DNA from: Leptospira harrisiae
GTDB taxonomy: Bacteria > Spirochaetota > Leptospiria > Leptospirales > Leptospiraceae
NCBI RefSeq assembly: GCF_002811945.1
Contig: NZ_NPDX01000001.1
Coordinates: 310,001 to 374,000 of the forward strand
Length of the DNA: 64,000 nt
Reading direction: 5' to 3'
Within the stretch, counting starts at the first letter, position 1. Every line of letters begins with the position of its first letter. The notes below the pieces were generated by a model. The model worked only from the letters and a program-made list of their open reading frames with translations, was not told where the DNA came from and ran no database searches. The translations under genes were made by a program, and so were the position numbers. This document shows, one piece after another, positions 36,222-45,278 of this stretch.

Positions 36222-38222
36222 AGAACCTTCTAAAGGATAAACTGAATTTCGATTCATTAATTCTAAAGATAAATTAAAGAACGCCCGTGCCTTGATGGTT
36301 TGATGAAAACAGTTTTTACGATCAGGGTTACAGGCAGGATCTTCCTTATATGGCGGGTTCATTTGAAAAATAAATTGAGTGTCACCGTCTACACTTTGAT
36401 AGAGAATTTTTTCTTCATCGATCCAACCGCAGGCGCTTCCATAAGCAAAATAAGTGCTACCAGATTTTACGTTTGGTGCAAACATATCCTTTCCAAATCC
36501 AGCAAAGTATGTTTCTTTACCAACCACTCCCAAAATTGTAGGTAGAACATCCAATTGAGAAGAAATTCTTTCATCTAACTTGGGTTTAATGTATTTAGGT
36601 GAAAACAATAAAAACGGAACCATTCTATCTTCGTAATAAGATAAATACCTATGATGAGTATGGTCACCTACAAATGCAAAAAGAGTGTCTTCGTAGTATT
36701 TTCGTTTTTGAACTTCTTTCATAAACGTTTCTAATGCAGCATCAGAATAGTGATACGTATTCAGATAATCAAAATCAGTGACCGAAGGATCATAAATTTC
36801 GTATTTTGAGTTGGGCACTTTATATGGATAATGTGTGGTCATTGTGAGAATGGTCAAAAGAAACGGTTTGTTTTCTTTTTGATAAAGATCCATTTCTTCT
36901 AAAGCTTTTGAGTAAAGATGTTCATCGTCATATCCCCAAGCACCAATTGTATACTTCCCTGATTTTCGAAAGTCTTCTTTTCCTATTAAAGTTTGAAATC
37001 CAAAATGTGGTAAGATGGTGACCAAACTATCAAATTTTAAATCATCACCTGTAATGAAACTGGTTTGGTATCCAAAACCGGAAAAGAGATTTCCAATGGC
37101 CGAAAAATGACTAAGGATTTGTGGGGTGCGAATGGCAGTAAGACCTGGTCTATCTGGAACACTGGTAAGGACTGAAAGTAAAGCATTGCTAGTTCTTCCG
37201 CCATTGGCATAAAATTTTCGAAAACTATGCCCTTTTTTCGCCAAACTATTGTAAAATGGAGTTACTTCTTTTCCCAACCATATTCCATCGGAAATTGGCC
37301 AAACATATTTTCCAGTCCAAGATTCTTGGATGACTAACACAACATTGATAGATTTTCTTCCGGGGATTCCTTGAATCTTTCGAACCAAGGGAAACTCAGG
37401 ATCATTGATAAAACTAGCACCTTCGTAGGAAATTTCTGCCTTCACGGCTGCCAACATATCTTCATCTGACATCTTTAAATGTTTGGGGATGGATTGGCTT
37501 TTGAAGTCATTGATAGTTGTATAAATTCCGTTTAACGCAAGTTGATTGATGAACGAATCATCAGAGATAATGGCTTCACTTGCACGTAAGGGAGATTCTT
37601 GTGGGCCACCCCGAAGCCCAATAAAGAAAAAAAGAATCCATAAAATGGCCTTAAAGGATTTGGATCGAAATGATTCTTTGTCATTTCGTTTATCAGTAAT
37701 TTTAAGTTTGGAAAACCAATACCGGATTCCCAAAATATACAATCCAATACTAATAAAAAATGCTAAAATTTTGAAAGGTGCTTCTTTCATAGCAGAAGAT
37801 ACTAAAACATCCAAATCACCTAAAAAAACAATAGCCTCATATCCAATATGTTTGTTTGCATTTTCAAAATATAATAAATCGGCAAATAAATGGACCAAAC
37901 AAAATGGATACAACACAAGTGGGGTGATGATCCAAAACTGCCGATAAGGTTTGAACTTTGCAGCATTATCCCAAAGAGATAGAATATAAAAGACAACTAA
38001 CAAAATCGATATGGTGACCCAATCAAATCGAAATCCAATCAAAAATGCTTTGAGTAAAACCAAATAGGGAAACTCATCCAGTCGATAAGAATAAACGATG
38101 AAAAATAAAATGCGATGGAGGAAGAGAGTTAAAAATCCAAAGGTAAAATAAGTTAGGAAAATTCGATCCGAAAATCTGAGTGATGGCAAGAGTTTCACGA
38201 TAAAAAAAGAATAAACCGACAA
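36201..38222 (-). CDS. LTA synthase-family membrane sulfatase-fold enzyme
   Basis: A 673-residue protein with about five membrane helices in the first 200 residues and a C-terminal alkaline-phosphatase/sulfatase-fold domain. The nucleophile threonine is in NGGRTSNALLS, with VVLVIQESW before it, and later metal-binding DHTHH. This is the LtaS/MdoB layout, in which a glycerol-phosphate or similar head group is moved from phospholipid to a glycan. Gram-negatives do not make lipoteichoic acid, so a periplasmic glycan or lipid modification is more likely. The start is uncertain: TTG 38222 or a GTG nine codons in; an in-frame stop lies just upstream. Confidence 0.87.
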   Translation of the reverse strand: MSVYSFFIVKLLPSLRFSDRIFLTYFTFGFLTLFLHRILFFIVYSYRLDEFPYLVLLKAFLIGFRFDWVTISILLVVFYILSLWDNAAKFKPYRQFWIITPLVLYPFCLVHLFADLLYFENANKHIGYEAIVFLGDLDVLVSSAMKEAPFKILAFFISIGLYILGIRYWFSKLKITDKRNDKESFRSKSFKAILWILFFFIGLRGGPQESPLRASEAIISDDSFINQLALNGIYTTINDFKSQSIPKHLKMSDEDMLAAVKAEISYEGASFINDPEFPLVRKIQGIPGRKSINVVLVIQESWTGKYVWPISDGIWLGKEVTPFYNSLAKKGHSFRKFYANGGRTSNALLSVLTSVPDRPGLTAIRTPQILSHFSAIGNLFSGFGYQTSFITGDDLKFDSLVTILPHFGFQTLIGKEDFRKSGKYTIGAWGYDDEHLYSKALEEMDLYQKENKPFLLTILTMTTHYPYKVPNSKYEIYDPSVTDFDYLNTYHYSDAALETFMKEVQKRKYYEDTLFAFVGDHTHHRYLSYYEDRMVPFLLFSPKYIKPKLDERISSQLDVLPTILGVVGKETYFAGFGKDMFAPNVKSGSTYFAYGSACGWIDEEKILYQSVDGDTQFIFQMNPPYKEDPACNPDRKNCFHQTIKARAFFNLSLELMNRNSVYPLEGSLRYTRK

Positions 38223-38295
38223 AGGAGATGGTCAATCGACTTCCTATCTTTCAGTTGATTTATTTTCACGGCCCTTTAATTTTGATCCTACTTAC

Positions 38296-39741
38296 ATGAA
38301 GCCAATCCAAAAAATACTCATCGCCAACCGAGGAGAAATTGCCGTTCGTGTCATTCGCACTGCAAAAAAAATGGGAATCAAGACGGTTGCTGTTTTTTCC
38401 GATCCAGATGCACAAAGTTTATTTGTTCAATCTGCGGATGAAGCGTTCTCCTTAGGGGGAACAGATGCACGTTCTTCCTACTTAGATGTCGAAAAAGTCG
38501 TAAAGGCTTGTCTTGCGACAGGTGCGGATGCAGTCCATCCAGGATATGGATTTTTGTCAGAAAATACTGACTTTGCTTCTCAATTAGAAAAACATGGAAT
38601 TCGATTCATCGGGCCAAAACCTCACTCCATAGAAGCAATGGGTGATAAAATAGGCTCACGTTTGTTAGTTGCAAAAAGTGGAGTTCCTGTCGTTCCAGGA
38701 TACGAAGGTGCTTCCCAAGAAATCTCTGTATTTCAAAAAGAAGCAGAAAAAATTGGATACCCCATTATGGCAAAAGCCAGCGCTGGTGGCGGGGGAAAGG
38801 GAATGCGTCGAATCAACACACCTGAAGAATTGGAAACGGGTATTCTCTCTGCAAAGCGGGAAGCACTTTCTGCTTTTGGTGATGATCGTATTTTATTAGA
38901 GAAATACATTACAAATCCACGGCACGTTGAGTTCCAAATTTTTGGAGATACAAAAGGTAATATCATTCATCTACATGAAAGGGATTGTTCCTTACAAAGA
39001 CGACACCAGAAAGTGGTCGAAGAAACTCCTGCTCCAAGATATCCATCCGAATTAAAAACAAAAATGTCAGAAGCAGCTGTTATGGCTGCAAAGGCAGTAC
39101 AATACGAAGGTGCTGGGACCGTCGAATTCATATTAGGTGAATCTGGCGAGTTTTATTTTTTAGAAATGAACACTCGATTGCAGGTGGAACATCCAGTCAC
39201 TGAAATGACAACAGATCTTGATTTGGTGGAATGGCAAATTCGGGTTTGCCAGGGAGAGGTTTTACCTCAATTACAAACTCCATCACAAAAAGGACATGCC
39301 ATGGAAGTCCGTATTTACGCGGAAGATCCGAAAGAGGGATTTTTGCCATCCATTGGACGTATTCATCATTTATCTTTTCCTTCAAGAGATTACTTACGAA
39401 TTGATTCCGGAGTGGTTTCTGGATCTGAGATCACTATGTTTTATGATCCAATGATTGCAAAAATGATTGTTTGGGGAGAAGATCGACTTACAGCCATTCA
39501 TCGACTGATTGAATGTTTGTCGGAAACCATTGTTTTTGGTCCAAAGACCAATCTACAATTTTTGCAAAGGTTGGTTTCGGCAAAGGAATTTGCGGAAGGA
39601 AAGGTATCAACTCACTTCATCGCTGATAATGAGGTTGAACTTTTATCTGACAACACCAAAGAAGAATTAAAATTAGCCTTGAGTGGAACTTTTTTTACAT
39701 CTAAAGAACTAACCAGCCCTTGGATCAAGGAAACTACCTAA
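38296..39741 (+). CDS. accC: Biotin carboxylase subunit of an acyl-CoA carboxylase
   Basis: A 481-residue biotin carboxylase that makes carboxybiotin from bicarbonate and ATP. N-terminal LIANRGEIAVRVIRTA, ATP-grasp glycine loop KASAGGGGKGM, HERDCSLQRRHQK and LEMNTRLQVEHPVTE (metal and substrate sites) are all intact. It ends with a typical biotin carboxylase C domain, and the biotin carrier domain is a separate gene one base downstream. The pair could serve the carboxyltransferase at 3624; annotation as AccC is a convention and not proof of an acetyl-CoA substrate. Confidence 0.95.
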   Translation: MKPIQKILIANRGEIAVRVIRTAKKMGIKTVAVFSDPDAQSLFVQSADEAFSLGGTDARSSYLDVEKVVKACLATGADAVHPGYGFLSENTDFASQLEKHGIRFIGPKPHSIEAMGDKIGSRLLVAKSGVPVVPGYEGASQEISVFQKEAEKIGYPIMAKASAGGGGKGMRRINTPEELETGILSAKREALSAFGDDRILLEKYITNPRHVEFQIFGDTKGNIIHLHERDCSLQRRHQKVVEETPAPRYPSELKTKMSEAAVMAAKAVQYEGAGTVEFILGESGEFYFLEMNTRLQVEHPVTEMTTDLDLVEWQIRVCQGEVLPQLQTPSQKGHAMEVRIYAEDPKEGFLPSIGRIHHLSFPSRDYLRIDSGVVSGSEITMFYDPMIAKMIVWGEDRLTAIHRLIECLSETIVFGPKTNLQFLQRLVSAKEFAEGKVSTHFIADNEVELLSDNTKEELKLALSGTFFTSKELTSPWIKETT

Positions 39742-39742
39742 C

Positions 39743-40258
39743 ATGGATTATTTATTTGAAACAAAGTCCGGACCTGCTTCCGTTTGTATCAGTGGTTCCT
39801 CCGTTCGTGTTCGCTTGGCAGCTCATTCTTTTTTATTCCAATTGGAAAATTTGATCAAAGAAGAAAGTCCATCCAGTAATACAAATCTGTTACAATCGGT
39901 GACTATGTATGATGGATCTATATTAAAATACCTGAAAGTACGAAATGAAATTTTCCTACACTGGAAAGGGGAAACATGGAGTGGAAAACTCACTGAACGG
40001 TTGTATGAAGGTGGAGGGCAAACTTCGCCGGAAATCAAAAGTCCTATGCCAGGAAAAGTAGTGCAAATCTCTACTAGTGTGGGAAAGGAACACAAAGTTG
40101 GGGACACACTTTTGATTTTGGAGGCAATGAAGATGGAGAACGCCGTTAAGGCTCCTTATGCTTGCCGTGTGGAAGAAATTCGCAAAGTACAAGGTGACCT
40201 TGTCCAACAAGACGAGGTGCTCATCATATTACACAGAATCGAACCGGAAAAAACATAA
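39743..40258 (+). CDS. Biotin carboxyl carrier protein
   Basis: A 171-residue protein whose last 75 or so residues form a biotinyl domain, with the biotinylated lysine in EAMKMENAV and SPMPGKVV before it. The N-terminal 95 residues resemble the BT-linker domain of methylcrotonyl/propionyl-CoA carboxylase alpha subunits. Together with the gene before it, it equals one such alpha subunit cut in two. The start ATG lies one base after the biotin carboxylase stop. Confidence 0.93.
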   Translation: MDYLFETKSGPASVCISGSSVRVRLAAHSFLFQLENLIKEESPSSNTNLLQSVTMYDGSILKYLKVRNEIFLHWKGETWSGKLTERLYEGGGQTSPEIKSPMPGKVVQISTSVGKEHKVGDTLLILEAMKMENAVKAPYACRVEEIRKVQGDLVQQDEVLIILHRIEPEKT

Positions 40259-40272
40259 ATTTTCGAATCTAT

Positions 40273-40303
40273 TTGACATATTTACCAAATTTCCCACCAT
40301 AAG
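40273..40303 (+). promoter_or_regulatory. Candidate sigma-70 promoter for the Omp85-like gene
   Basis: TTGACA at 40273-40278 and CATAAG at 40298-40303 after 19 bases. The -35 box is perfect, but the -10 box is weak and the spacer is long. The Omp85-like ATG lies 28 bases downstream. Low confidence. Confidence 0.3.
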
Positions 40304-40330
40304 GCAGTTTCTTTGGCTAACAGGTAGAGA

Positions 40331-41818
40331 ATGTACAATCATATAGTTAGAAGTTTCACACTTCTTTTGTTTTTTTCCTTTTTTCATGGGGTTCTCGCTC
40401 AGGAACGAGCACCCCGCACGGACCTTCCGTTTGAAATCTCTGAAAAGAAGAGGTTGAGCGAACGGGACTTTAAGATTAAAAAAGAGGGGGGATACTTTAC
40501 AGGTCTTCCTTTGATTAACTCTGATCCGAATGTGGGGATTGGATATGGAGCAAGGGTGCTCTATTTTTACAATGGAACAAAATCTTCTCCATTGTTTGAA
40601 TACACACCGTATCGTTTCCGTATTTTTGCTCAGTATTTTAATACAACCAAACAAGCTCCTTACCACATGTTGAGTGTGGATGCTCCCTTTATCTTTGATA
40701 CAAAATGGAGACTTCGTGCGGATTTGGTTTATGACAGAAACCCGAACTCTCTTTACTTTGGGATTGGCGAAAATACCCTCCAACCTCTTTCTTATTTAGA
40801 AAGAAACGATCCGAGTGGTCATATCAGAAGAAATGCTCCATTTGCAGATTATGAAGACAATTTGAACTACCGACGACCTGGAAATGCAGGTGTTGGGGAA
40901 TCTCCCGTTGTCAGTGATCATAGATACAATCGTTACGACATTGAAAATCCAAACTTTAGTACATCTGGTGAATATTCCTTCTTTGGTGGAACACTCCGTA
41001 CGGTAACTGGGGTTCGTCTTTCTAAACAAATCATTCGTACCTATGATGGTAAATACAATGATGCACAATTAGGCCCTGCTGATGGAATTTTAGGTCTTCT
41101 CGATATCGATCGTACTGTTGGAACTCCGCAAGGAGAAACTAAAGTAACTCGCGATGATAAAGATGGAAAGATCCGAGGTATGAATGGCGGTTATACGAAT
41201 ACAATTCGTGCAGGTATTGTGTATGACACACGTGATTTTGAACCAGATCCAAACCGCGGATTGTTTTTAGAATACACTCACGAACGTTCCACAAAGGCCA
41301 TCGGTTCTACTTCTGAGTTCAATAAAAACTTGGTGTCCGGTCGTATTTTTTTAAGTCCTGTCCAATGGTTCACAAACAAACCTCCTGAGATTTTGGAAAA
41401 GTTTGTGATTGCTGCTCGAGGAACCATGGTCCAAACCAATGGGGACGCTCCGTTTTATGAATACCGCAATATGTGGGGAACAGAATCCAATCAATCTGGT
41501 TTAGGTGGTAGGACAACCATTCGCGGTTACAAACAAGATCGTTTTGTCGGTCAAACTATGGCATTTGCCAACTTTGAAATTCGTTGGAAATTTGCTGAGG
41601 CGGAATTTGGGGGACAACACTTTGACTTCCAATTGGTTCCTTTCTATGATGTGGGACGAGTTTGGGATCGTACAGAAGATGCAAATCTTAAAAACTATAA
41701 ACACTCTCGTGGTCTTGGATTAAGAATTCCATGGAACCAAGCAACTGTTATCTACGTTGATTATGCAATTTCAAATGAAGATAGACAAGCATTCATTAAC
41801 TTTAACCATATATTTTAG
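40331..41818 (+). CDS. Omp85/BamA-TamA-like outer-membrane protein
   Basis: A 495-residue protein with a signal peptide (LLLFFSFFHGVLAQERA) and a C-terminal Omp85 (D15) barrel. The diagnostic element is GRTTIRGYKQDRF, the RGY of the Omp85 loop 6, followed by strands FANFEIRWKF and VPFYDVGRVW. There is no room for POTRA domains (fewer than 40 residues before the barrel), so it is a short family member, possibly with lipid-related or transport functions rather than BamA itself. It ends with a typical aromatic C-terminus (INFNHIF). Confidence 0.87.
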   Translation: MYNHIVRSFTLLLFFSFFHGVLAQERAPRTDLPFEISEKKRLSERDFKIKKEGGYFTGLPLINSDPNVGIGYGARVLYFYNGTKSSPLFEYTPYRFRIFAQYFNTTKQAPYHMLSVDAPFIFDTKWRLRADLVYDRNPNSLYFGIGENTLQPLSYLERNDPSGHIRRNAPFADYEDNLNYRRPGNAGVGESPVVSDHRYNRYDIENPNFSTSGEYSFFGGTLRTVTGVRLSKQIIRTYDGKYNDAQLGPADGILGLLDIDRTVGTPQGETKVTRDDKDGKIRGMNGGYTNTIRAGIVYDTRDFEPDPNRGLFLEYTHERSTKAIGSTSEFNKNLVSGRIFLSPVQWFTNKPPEILEKFVIAARGTMVQTNGDAPFYEYRNMWGTESNQSGLGGRTTIRGYKQDRFVGQTMAFANFEIRWKFAEAEFGGQHFDFQLVPFYDVGRVWDRTEDANLKNYKHSRGLGLRIPWNQATVIYVDYAISNEDRQAFINFNHIF

Positions 41819-41831
41819 GAGGGCAGAGATT

Positions 41832-42515
41832 ATGAAAAAACTTCAATATTGTTTCGCTCTTTTGGTCTTATCTTTTTTCATGAACTGTGAAATGAAACCA
41901 GTGGATGATATCTACGGTTTAAGTCCGGAAGAAACCAACCAACTGTTCGCAGGTCTTATTGCAAACCAAAGTCTTCGTGACAATGGAAACGGAACCATCA
42001 CTGATACTGCCGCCAATTTAGTTTGGCAAAAATGTACACATGGTCAGGTATATCGTGCAGGATTTAACGATTGTTTGGGGGCTCCACAAGGTTCCATATT
42101 CAATCCGTATGATACAGCACGGGCTGGTGCAGCACCTGTTGCATTTTGTGACTCCTCAACGCATGCTTGTAACTCTGTGGCATTCCCACAAGTGGTACAA
42201 GGATTTTCCTCTATTGGAATTGCAGGAGTCAGTGAGTTGTATGCCGCTTGCCAGAACAGCAATTTTTTAGGGGCTACATGGCGAGTACCGACAGCCATTG
42301 AATACCAACGATTGGTAATTCCTGGTCGTGCAGCAACCCTCCAATTTTTTCCTTCCACACAGGAAGATGACTATTGGACTGCTTGGTCTAACCATGAAGA
42401 CCTACCTGGAGAGACGGCTTATGCCATTTCATTTGACAGACAGTCTTATGGAGTCCAAAAGAATGTAGTCAAAACACAAAGGAATTATGTCCGTTGCATT
42501 CGGACTGGTCCTTAA
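41832..42515 (+). CDS. DUF1566 (Lcl C-terminal domain) lipoprotein
   Basis: A 227-residue putative lipoprotein. The signal peptide ends in LSFFMNCEMKP, a lipobox with Asn before the cysteine. The remainder is a DUF1566/Lcl-type domain with DTAANLVWQKC, WRVPTAIEYQRL, YWTAWSNHED and NYVRCIRTGP. Proteins with this domain are often extracellular or adhesin-like. AGGAGGG lies before ATG 41832, and the gene starts 13 bases after the Omp85-like gene, so the two are likely co-expressed. A terminator follows. Confidence 0.88.
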   Translation: MKKLQYCFALLVLSFFMNCEMKPVDDIYGLSPEETNQLFAGLIANQSLRDNGNGTITDTAANLVWQKCTHGQVYRAGFNDCLGAPQGSIFNPYDTARAGAAPVAFCDSSTHACNSVAFPQVVQGFSSIGIAGVSELYAACQNSNFLGATWRVPTAIEYQRLVIPGRAATLQFFPSTQEDDYWTAWSNHEDLPGETAYAISFDRQSYGVQKNVVKTQRNYVRCIRTGP

Positions 42516-42546
42516 CGCAAGTAGGTCTAATTCCCGGTTTTTCATC

Positions 42547-42576
42547 ACTCTCCTGTGAGGAACAGGAGAGTTTTTG
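42547..42576 (+). terminator. Rho-independent terminator
   Basis: Stem ACTCTCCTGT (42547-42556) pairs perfectly with ACAGGAGAGT (42562-42571), with a GAGGA loop and a following TTTT run. It ends the Omp85-like/DUF1566 transcript, 32 bases past the stop codon. Confidence 0.93.
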
Positions 42577-42650
42577 CTTTCCAAAAATCTAATTTCTTAC
42601 TAATATTTTCTTAAGACAAACCGAAGTACCCATTAGGTGGTAAGGTTTCC

Positions 42651-43361
42651 ATGAGAATTGACGAGTCCCCATTCAATCGGTTGAATGTCGATCTTCTAAA
42701 AGATCGTAGGGTGAACTATGTCGGACATGGACAATTGGAAAGTTCACCAGAATCACTTTCTGCTTTGCATGTCATTTCCCATGAATTAGGTCACGCTGCA
42801 GAGTTCAAAAACGAAGCCTTCCGAGAAGGACGAGATATTCAGTCTGTCCAAGTAAAAATCAATTATGAATTAAGAGATGGCCGGATGGTGGCTGTGAGTG
42901 GGGAAACTCATGCTGTGACACGCCCGCATTCGCAACATGAAGAAGATCCTGCCCTCGTTCCTTATTCCGACGGGAAGTCGATAAAAGATCTTTTCCAATT
43001 AAAAGAAGATGAAGATAAAAAATCCAAGTCGGTTGAAAAATCTAAATCAGATCCAAAAGAAGTGATGCGGAAATCTCATGAAAAAGATTTGGAATCTAAA
43101 ATTAAAGAATTAGAAACTCGTTTGGAATCTGAAAAAACTAAAAAATCATCTGATGTTCATTCGGAAGAACGTTTAAAAGAAATTGAATCAGAAAAAAAGA
43201 GATTAGAAGAGGAAATAAGACTCATCCGTGTAAAAGAACAATTGAAGGAAACATTTGCACTGTTAACTGATTTCCGTAAAATGATGACATCAAATTTGTT
43301 TGGGATGATGAACCTTCAACCGGAATCAACAACTGGAAGTTATTTAGATACCTTTGTTTGA
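42651..43361 (+). CDS. SprA-like putative zinc metalloprotease with coiled-coil tail
   Basis: A 236-residue protein whose first part (about residues 1-110) holds a zincin motif, HELGHAAEF. The following segment, VQVKINYELRDGRMVAVSGETHAV, is typical of the SprA-related family, a small group of putative metalloproteases. From about residue 120 it becomes a Lys/Glu-rich coiled coil (ELETRLESEKTKK and similar), and no signal peptide is visible. Whether it cleaves anything is not known. The 3' end overlaps the convergent engB gene by 22 bases. Confidence 0.8.
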   Translation: MRIDESPFNRLNVDLLKDRRVNYVGHGQLESSPESLSALHVISHELGHAAEFKNEAFREGRDIQSVQVKINYELRDGRMVAVSGETHAVTRPHSQHEEDPALVPYSDGKSIKDLFQLKEDEDKKSKSVEKSKSDPKEVMRKSHEKDLESKIKELETRLESEKTKKSSDVHSEERLKEIESEKKRLEEEIRLIRVKEQLKETFALLTDFRKMMTSNLFGMMNLQPESTTGSYLDTFV

Positions 43362-43972
43362 TCTATCATATTTTCGACAATAAACTCTCTTAGTTCTCCA
43401 ATTCCCCTGCCAGTAGTTGCCGAAAGGTAAAACACCCGAAAGGGAATACCAATTTCATTCATAGCCGATTCCATTTCAGTTCTGACCCGGTGTTGTGCAC
43501 TTTGATTTAGTTTGTCTATTTTTGTCCTGATCACAACTGGTTTAATTTTTTTCTCCATGGCAACTTCGATAGTTGAAAGTTCTTCTTCAGGAAATTCTCT
43601 TTGCGAATCACAAAGAATAAATAATAACTTTAGATGTTTCCAGGTATTTAGAAAACCTTCCAGAAGTTTCATCATATCTTTATGTTCTTTGTGAGATGCT
43701 TTTGAATAACCAAACCCAGGTAAGTCGACCAAATTAAATCCTTCTTTGGTTCTAAAAATATTGATAAGTTTTGTTTTGCCAGGAGTTCTCGAAACTTTGG
43801 CAAGTCCTCTGTGGTTGGACAGTGCATTTAGTAAACTTGATTTTCCAGAGTTGGATCTTCCCATAAAGGCGATTGAAGGGATGGAGTCCAATTCTTCTTT
43901 TTCACTCAAGTTTGCAATCGAAGTGAAAAATTTAGTTTCAGGAAATGGAATTTCTTTAGAATACTTGTGCAT
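43340..43972 (-). CDS. engB: Ribosome-biogenesis GTPase EngB/YsxC
   Basis: A 210-residue GTPase needed for large-subunit assembly. G1 is FMGRSNSGKSS, G3 is DLPGFGYS, G4 is TKID, and SATTGRG is G5. Size and motif order are standard for EngB/YsxC. It follows tilS after 5 bases on the same strand, so it could be in one transcript with it. Confidence 0.96.
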   Translation of the reverse strand: MHKYSKEIPFPETKFFTSIANLSEKEELDSIPSIAFMGRSNSGKSSLLNALSNHRGLAKVSRTPGKTKLINIFRTKEGFNLVDLPGFGYSKASHKEHKDMMKLLEGFLNTWKHLKLLFILCDSQREFPEEELSTIEVAMEKKIKPVVIRTKIDKLNQSAQHRVRTEMESAMNEIGIPFRVFYLSATTGRGIGELREFIVENMIDQTKVSK

Positions 43973-43977
43973 CTAGT

Positions 43978-45278
43978 TCACCTTTCTAGATAGATTCGTT
44001 TGGGATAATTCTTTTCGCTTTTGGAAAACAGAGAAAACAAAATTTGGATGGGTTCTCCGTCAAAATACAGAATAGGAATATAGGTTCTCAAAAAGAAGGG
44101 AATTCCGTTTTCGCGCATACATTCAGAAATTTCCTTATTTCCTGAGCGAATTTGGATTTTTTGGCCATGATGCCAAGACCCTAGGTTATATTTTTCTTGT
44201 GGGTCCGGTAATTTAAATCTGTTTTGATTCCATTCGATACACAGATTTTCTCCTTCTCGAAAAGAAACAGCTTTTTTGAAGGCTGGCGATTTTTTATCAA
44301 TGATAAACAAATCACCAAACTTTGATTTGTATAAAAAACAATTTTTGTTTTCTAAAAAGGCTCTTTCACCTTCAGACTGAAGATGAAAGTTATCAAATCC
44401 AGATTTGTATAATGGATAATGTCCAAGTAGTTTTAAATGAAAATCGATTAGGTCTTTTTTTGCGGATAAACTAAGGCTCGTCCAAGTTTCATGTGGGATA
44501 CGAAAGATATGAGGATTTGGTTTTGAGACAGATTGCGATCTTAAACCAAACTTAAGATCCAATTGGGACCTATCATGAAAATTCCAATAGGTTTTATGAA
44601 AGTTCCAATTTTCTTTTTCTAATATGGGAAGCAAATCCATCCGGATTCGATTGCGTTTATAAATTGGATCGTGATTTGATTCATCTTCGAAAATTTTTAT
44701 ATTCTCTGAAACAAATTGGTATAGTTGTTCCAGTTCTTTATCTTCAAAGAAAACCAAGGGTAAAAAACGTTCCCCGTCAAAAGGAGGGAGAGTATAAAAA
44801 ACCTTTTTACCACCTCCTCTCGTTAGGTGCAAAAAAATAGATTCTGTGTAATCTTTGCAGTGGTGCCCTGTGAGGATGATGCCGGGGTTTTTATCAGTAA
44901 TTTTTTTTAGTTCGTGGTAACGAACCAATCTTCCCGTTTCTTCTAATCCTTTTTTTAGTTTAAGAGAAAGTTTTGGGATTTTTTTTTTACAAAATAAAAA
45001 GAGAAGTTAGTTTTTTCTAAAAACTGAAATAGTTCGTTTTCTTCTGTTTCAATCGAACGAATGCCATGTGACAAATAAAACAAAATAGGAGCTGGGATTT
45101 GGTATTTTTCTTTTAGATACTGACAAAAGAGAAGTAAAATAGAAGAGTCTTTTCCTCCCGAATAGGAGATAAGAAACTGTGTTTTATTTTTTGCCCATAA
45201 ACTTGGGAGTTGGTTTCCCATTCTACTGAGGGCCAACTCAAAAAGATTTGAAATCAAAGTAGGAATTACCGGGATCAT
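43978..45278 (-). pseudogene. tilS: tRNA(Ile)-lysidine synthase, reading frame broken at an A10 run
   Basis: TilS changes C34 of tRNA-Ile2 to lysidine and is essential in most bacteria. The N-terminal piece (45278-44955) has the PP-loop SYSGGKDSS and LSHGIR; it then stops. The C-terminal piece (to 43978) continues in another frame with LTGHHCKDYTESIFLHLTRGGG-like motifs and the RNRIRMDLLP region. The break is at a coding-strand A10 run (44979-44988): with A11 the frame continues, as GTA AAA AAA AAA ATC, into the second piece. Either sequencing or assembly error, mutation, or slippage that restores frame. The combined length (about 433 residues) is normal. Starts by ATGA overlap with the phosphatase gene. 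Confidence 0.85.
44979..44988 (-). repeat. A10 homopolymer at the tilS frame break
   Basis: Ten T bases on the + strand (A10 in the coding sense) within tilS. Adding one A, or removing two, would join the two halves of the gene. Homopolymers of this length are prone to polymerase slippage and sequencing error. Confidence 0.95.
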
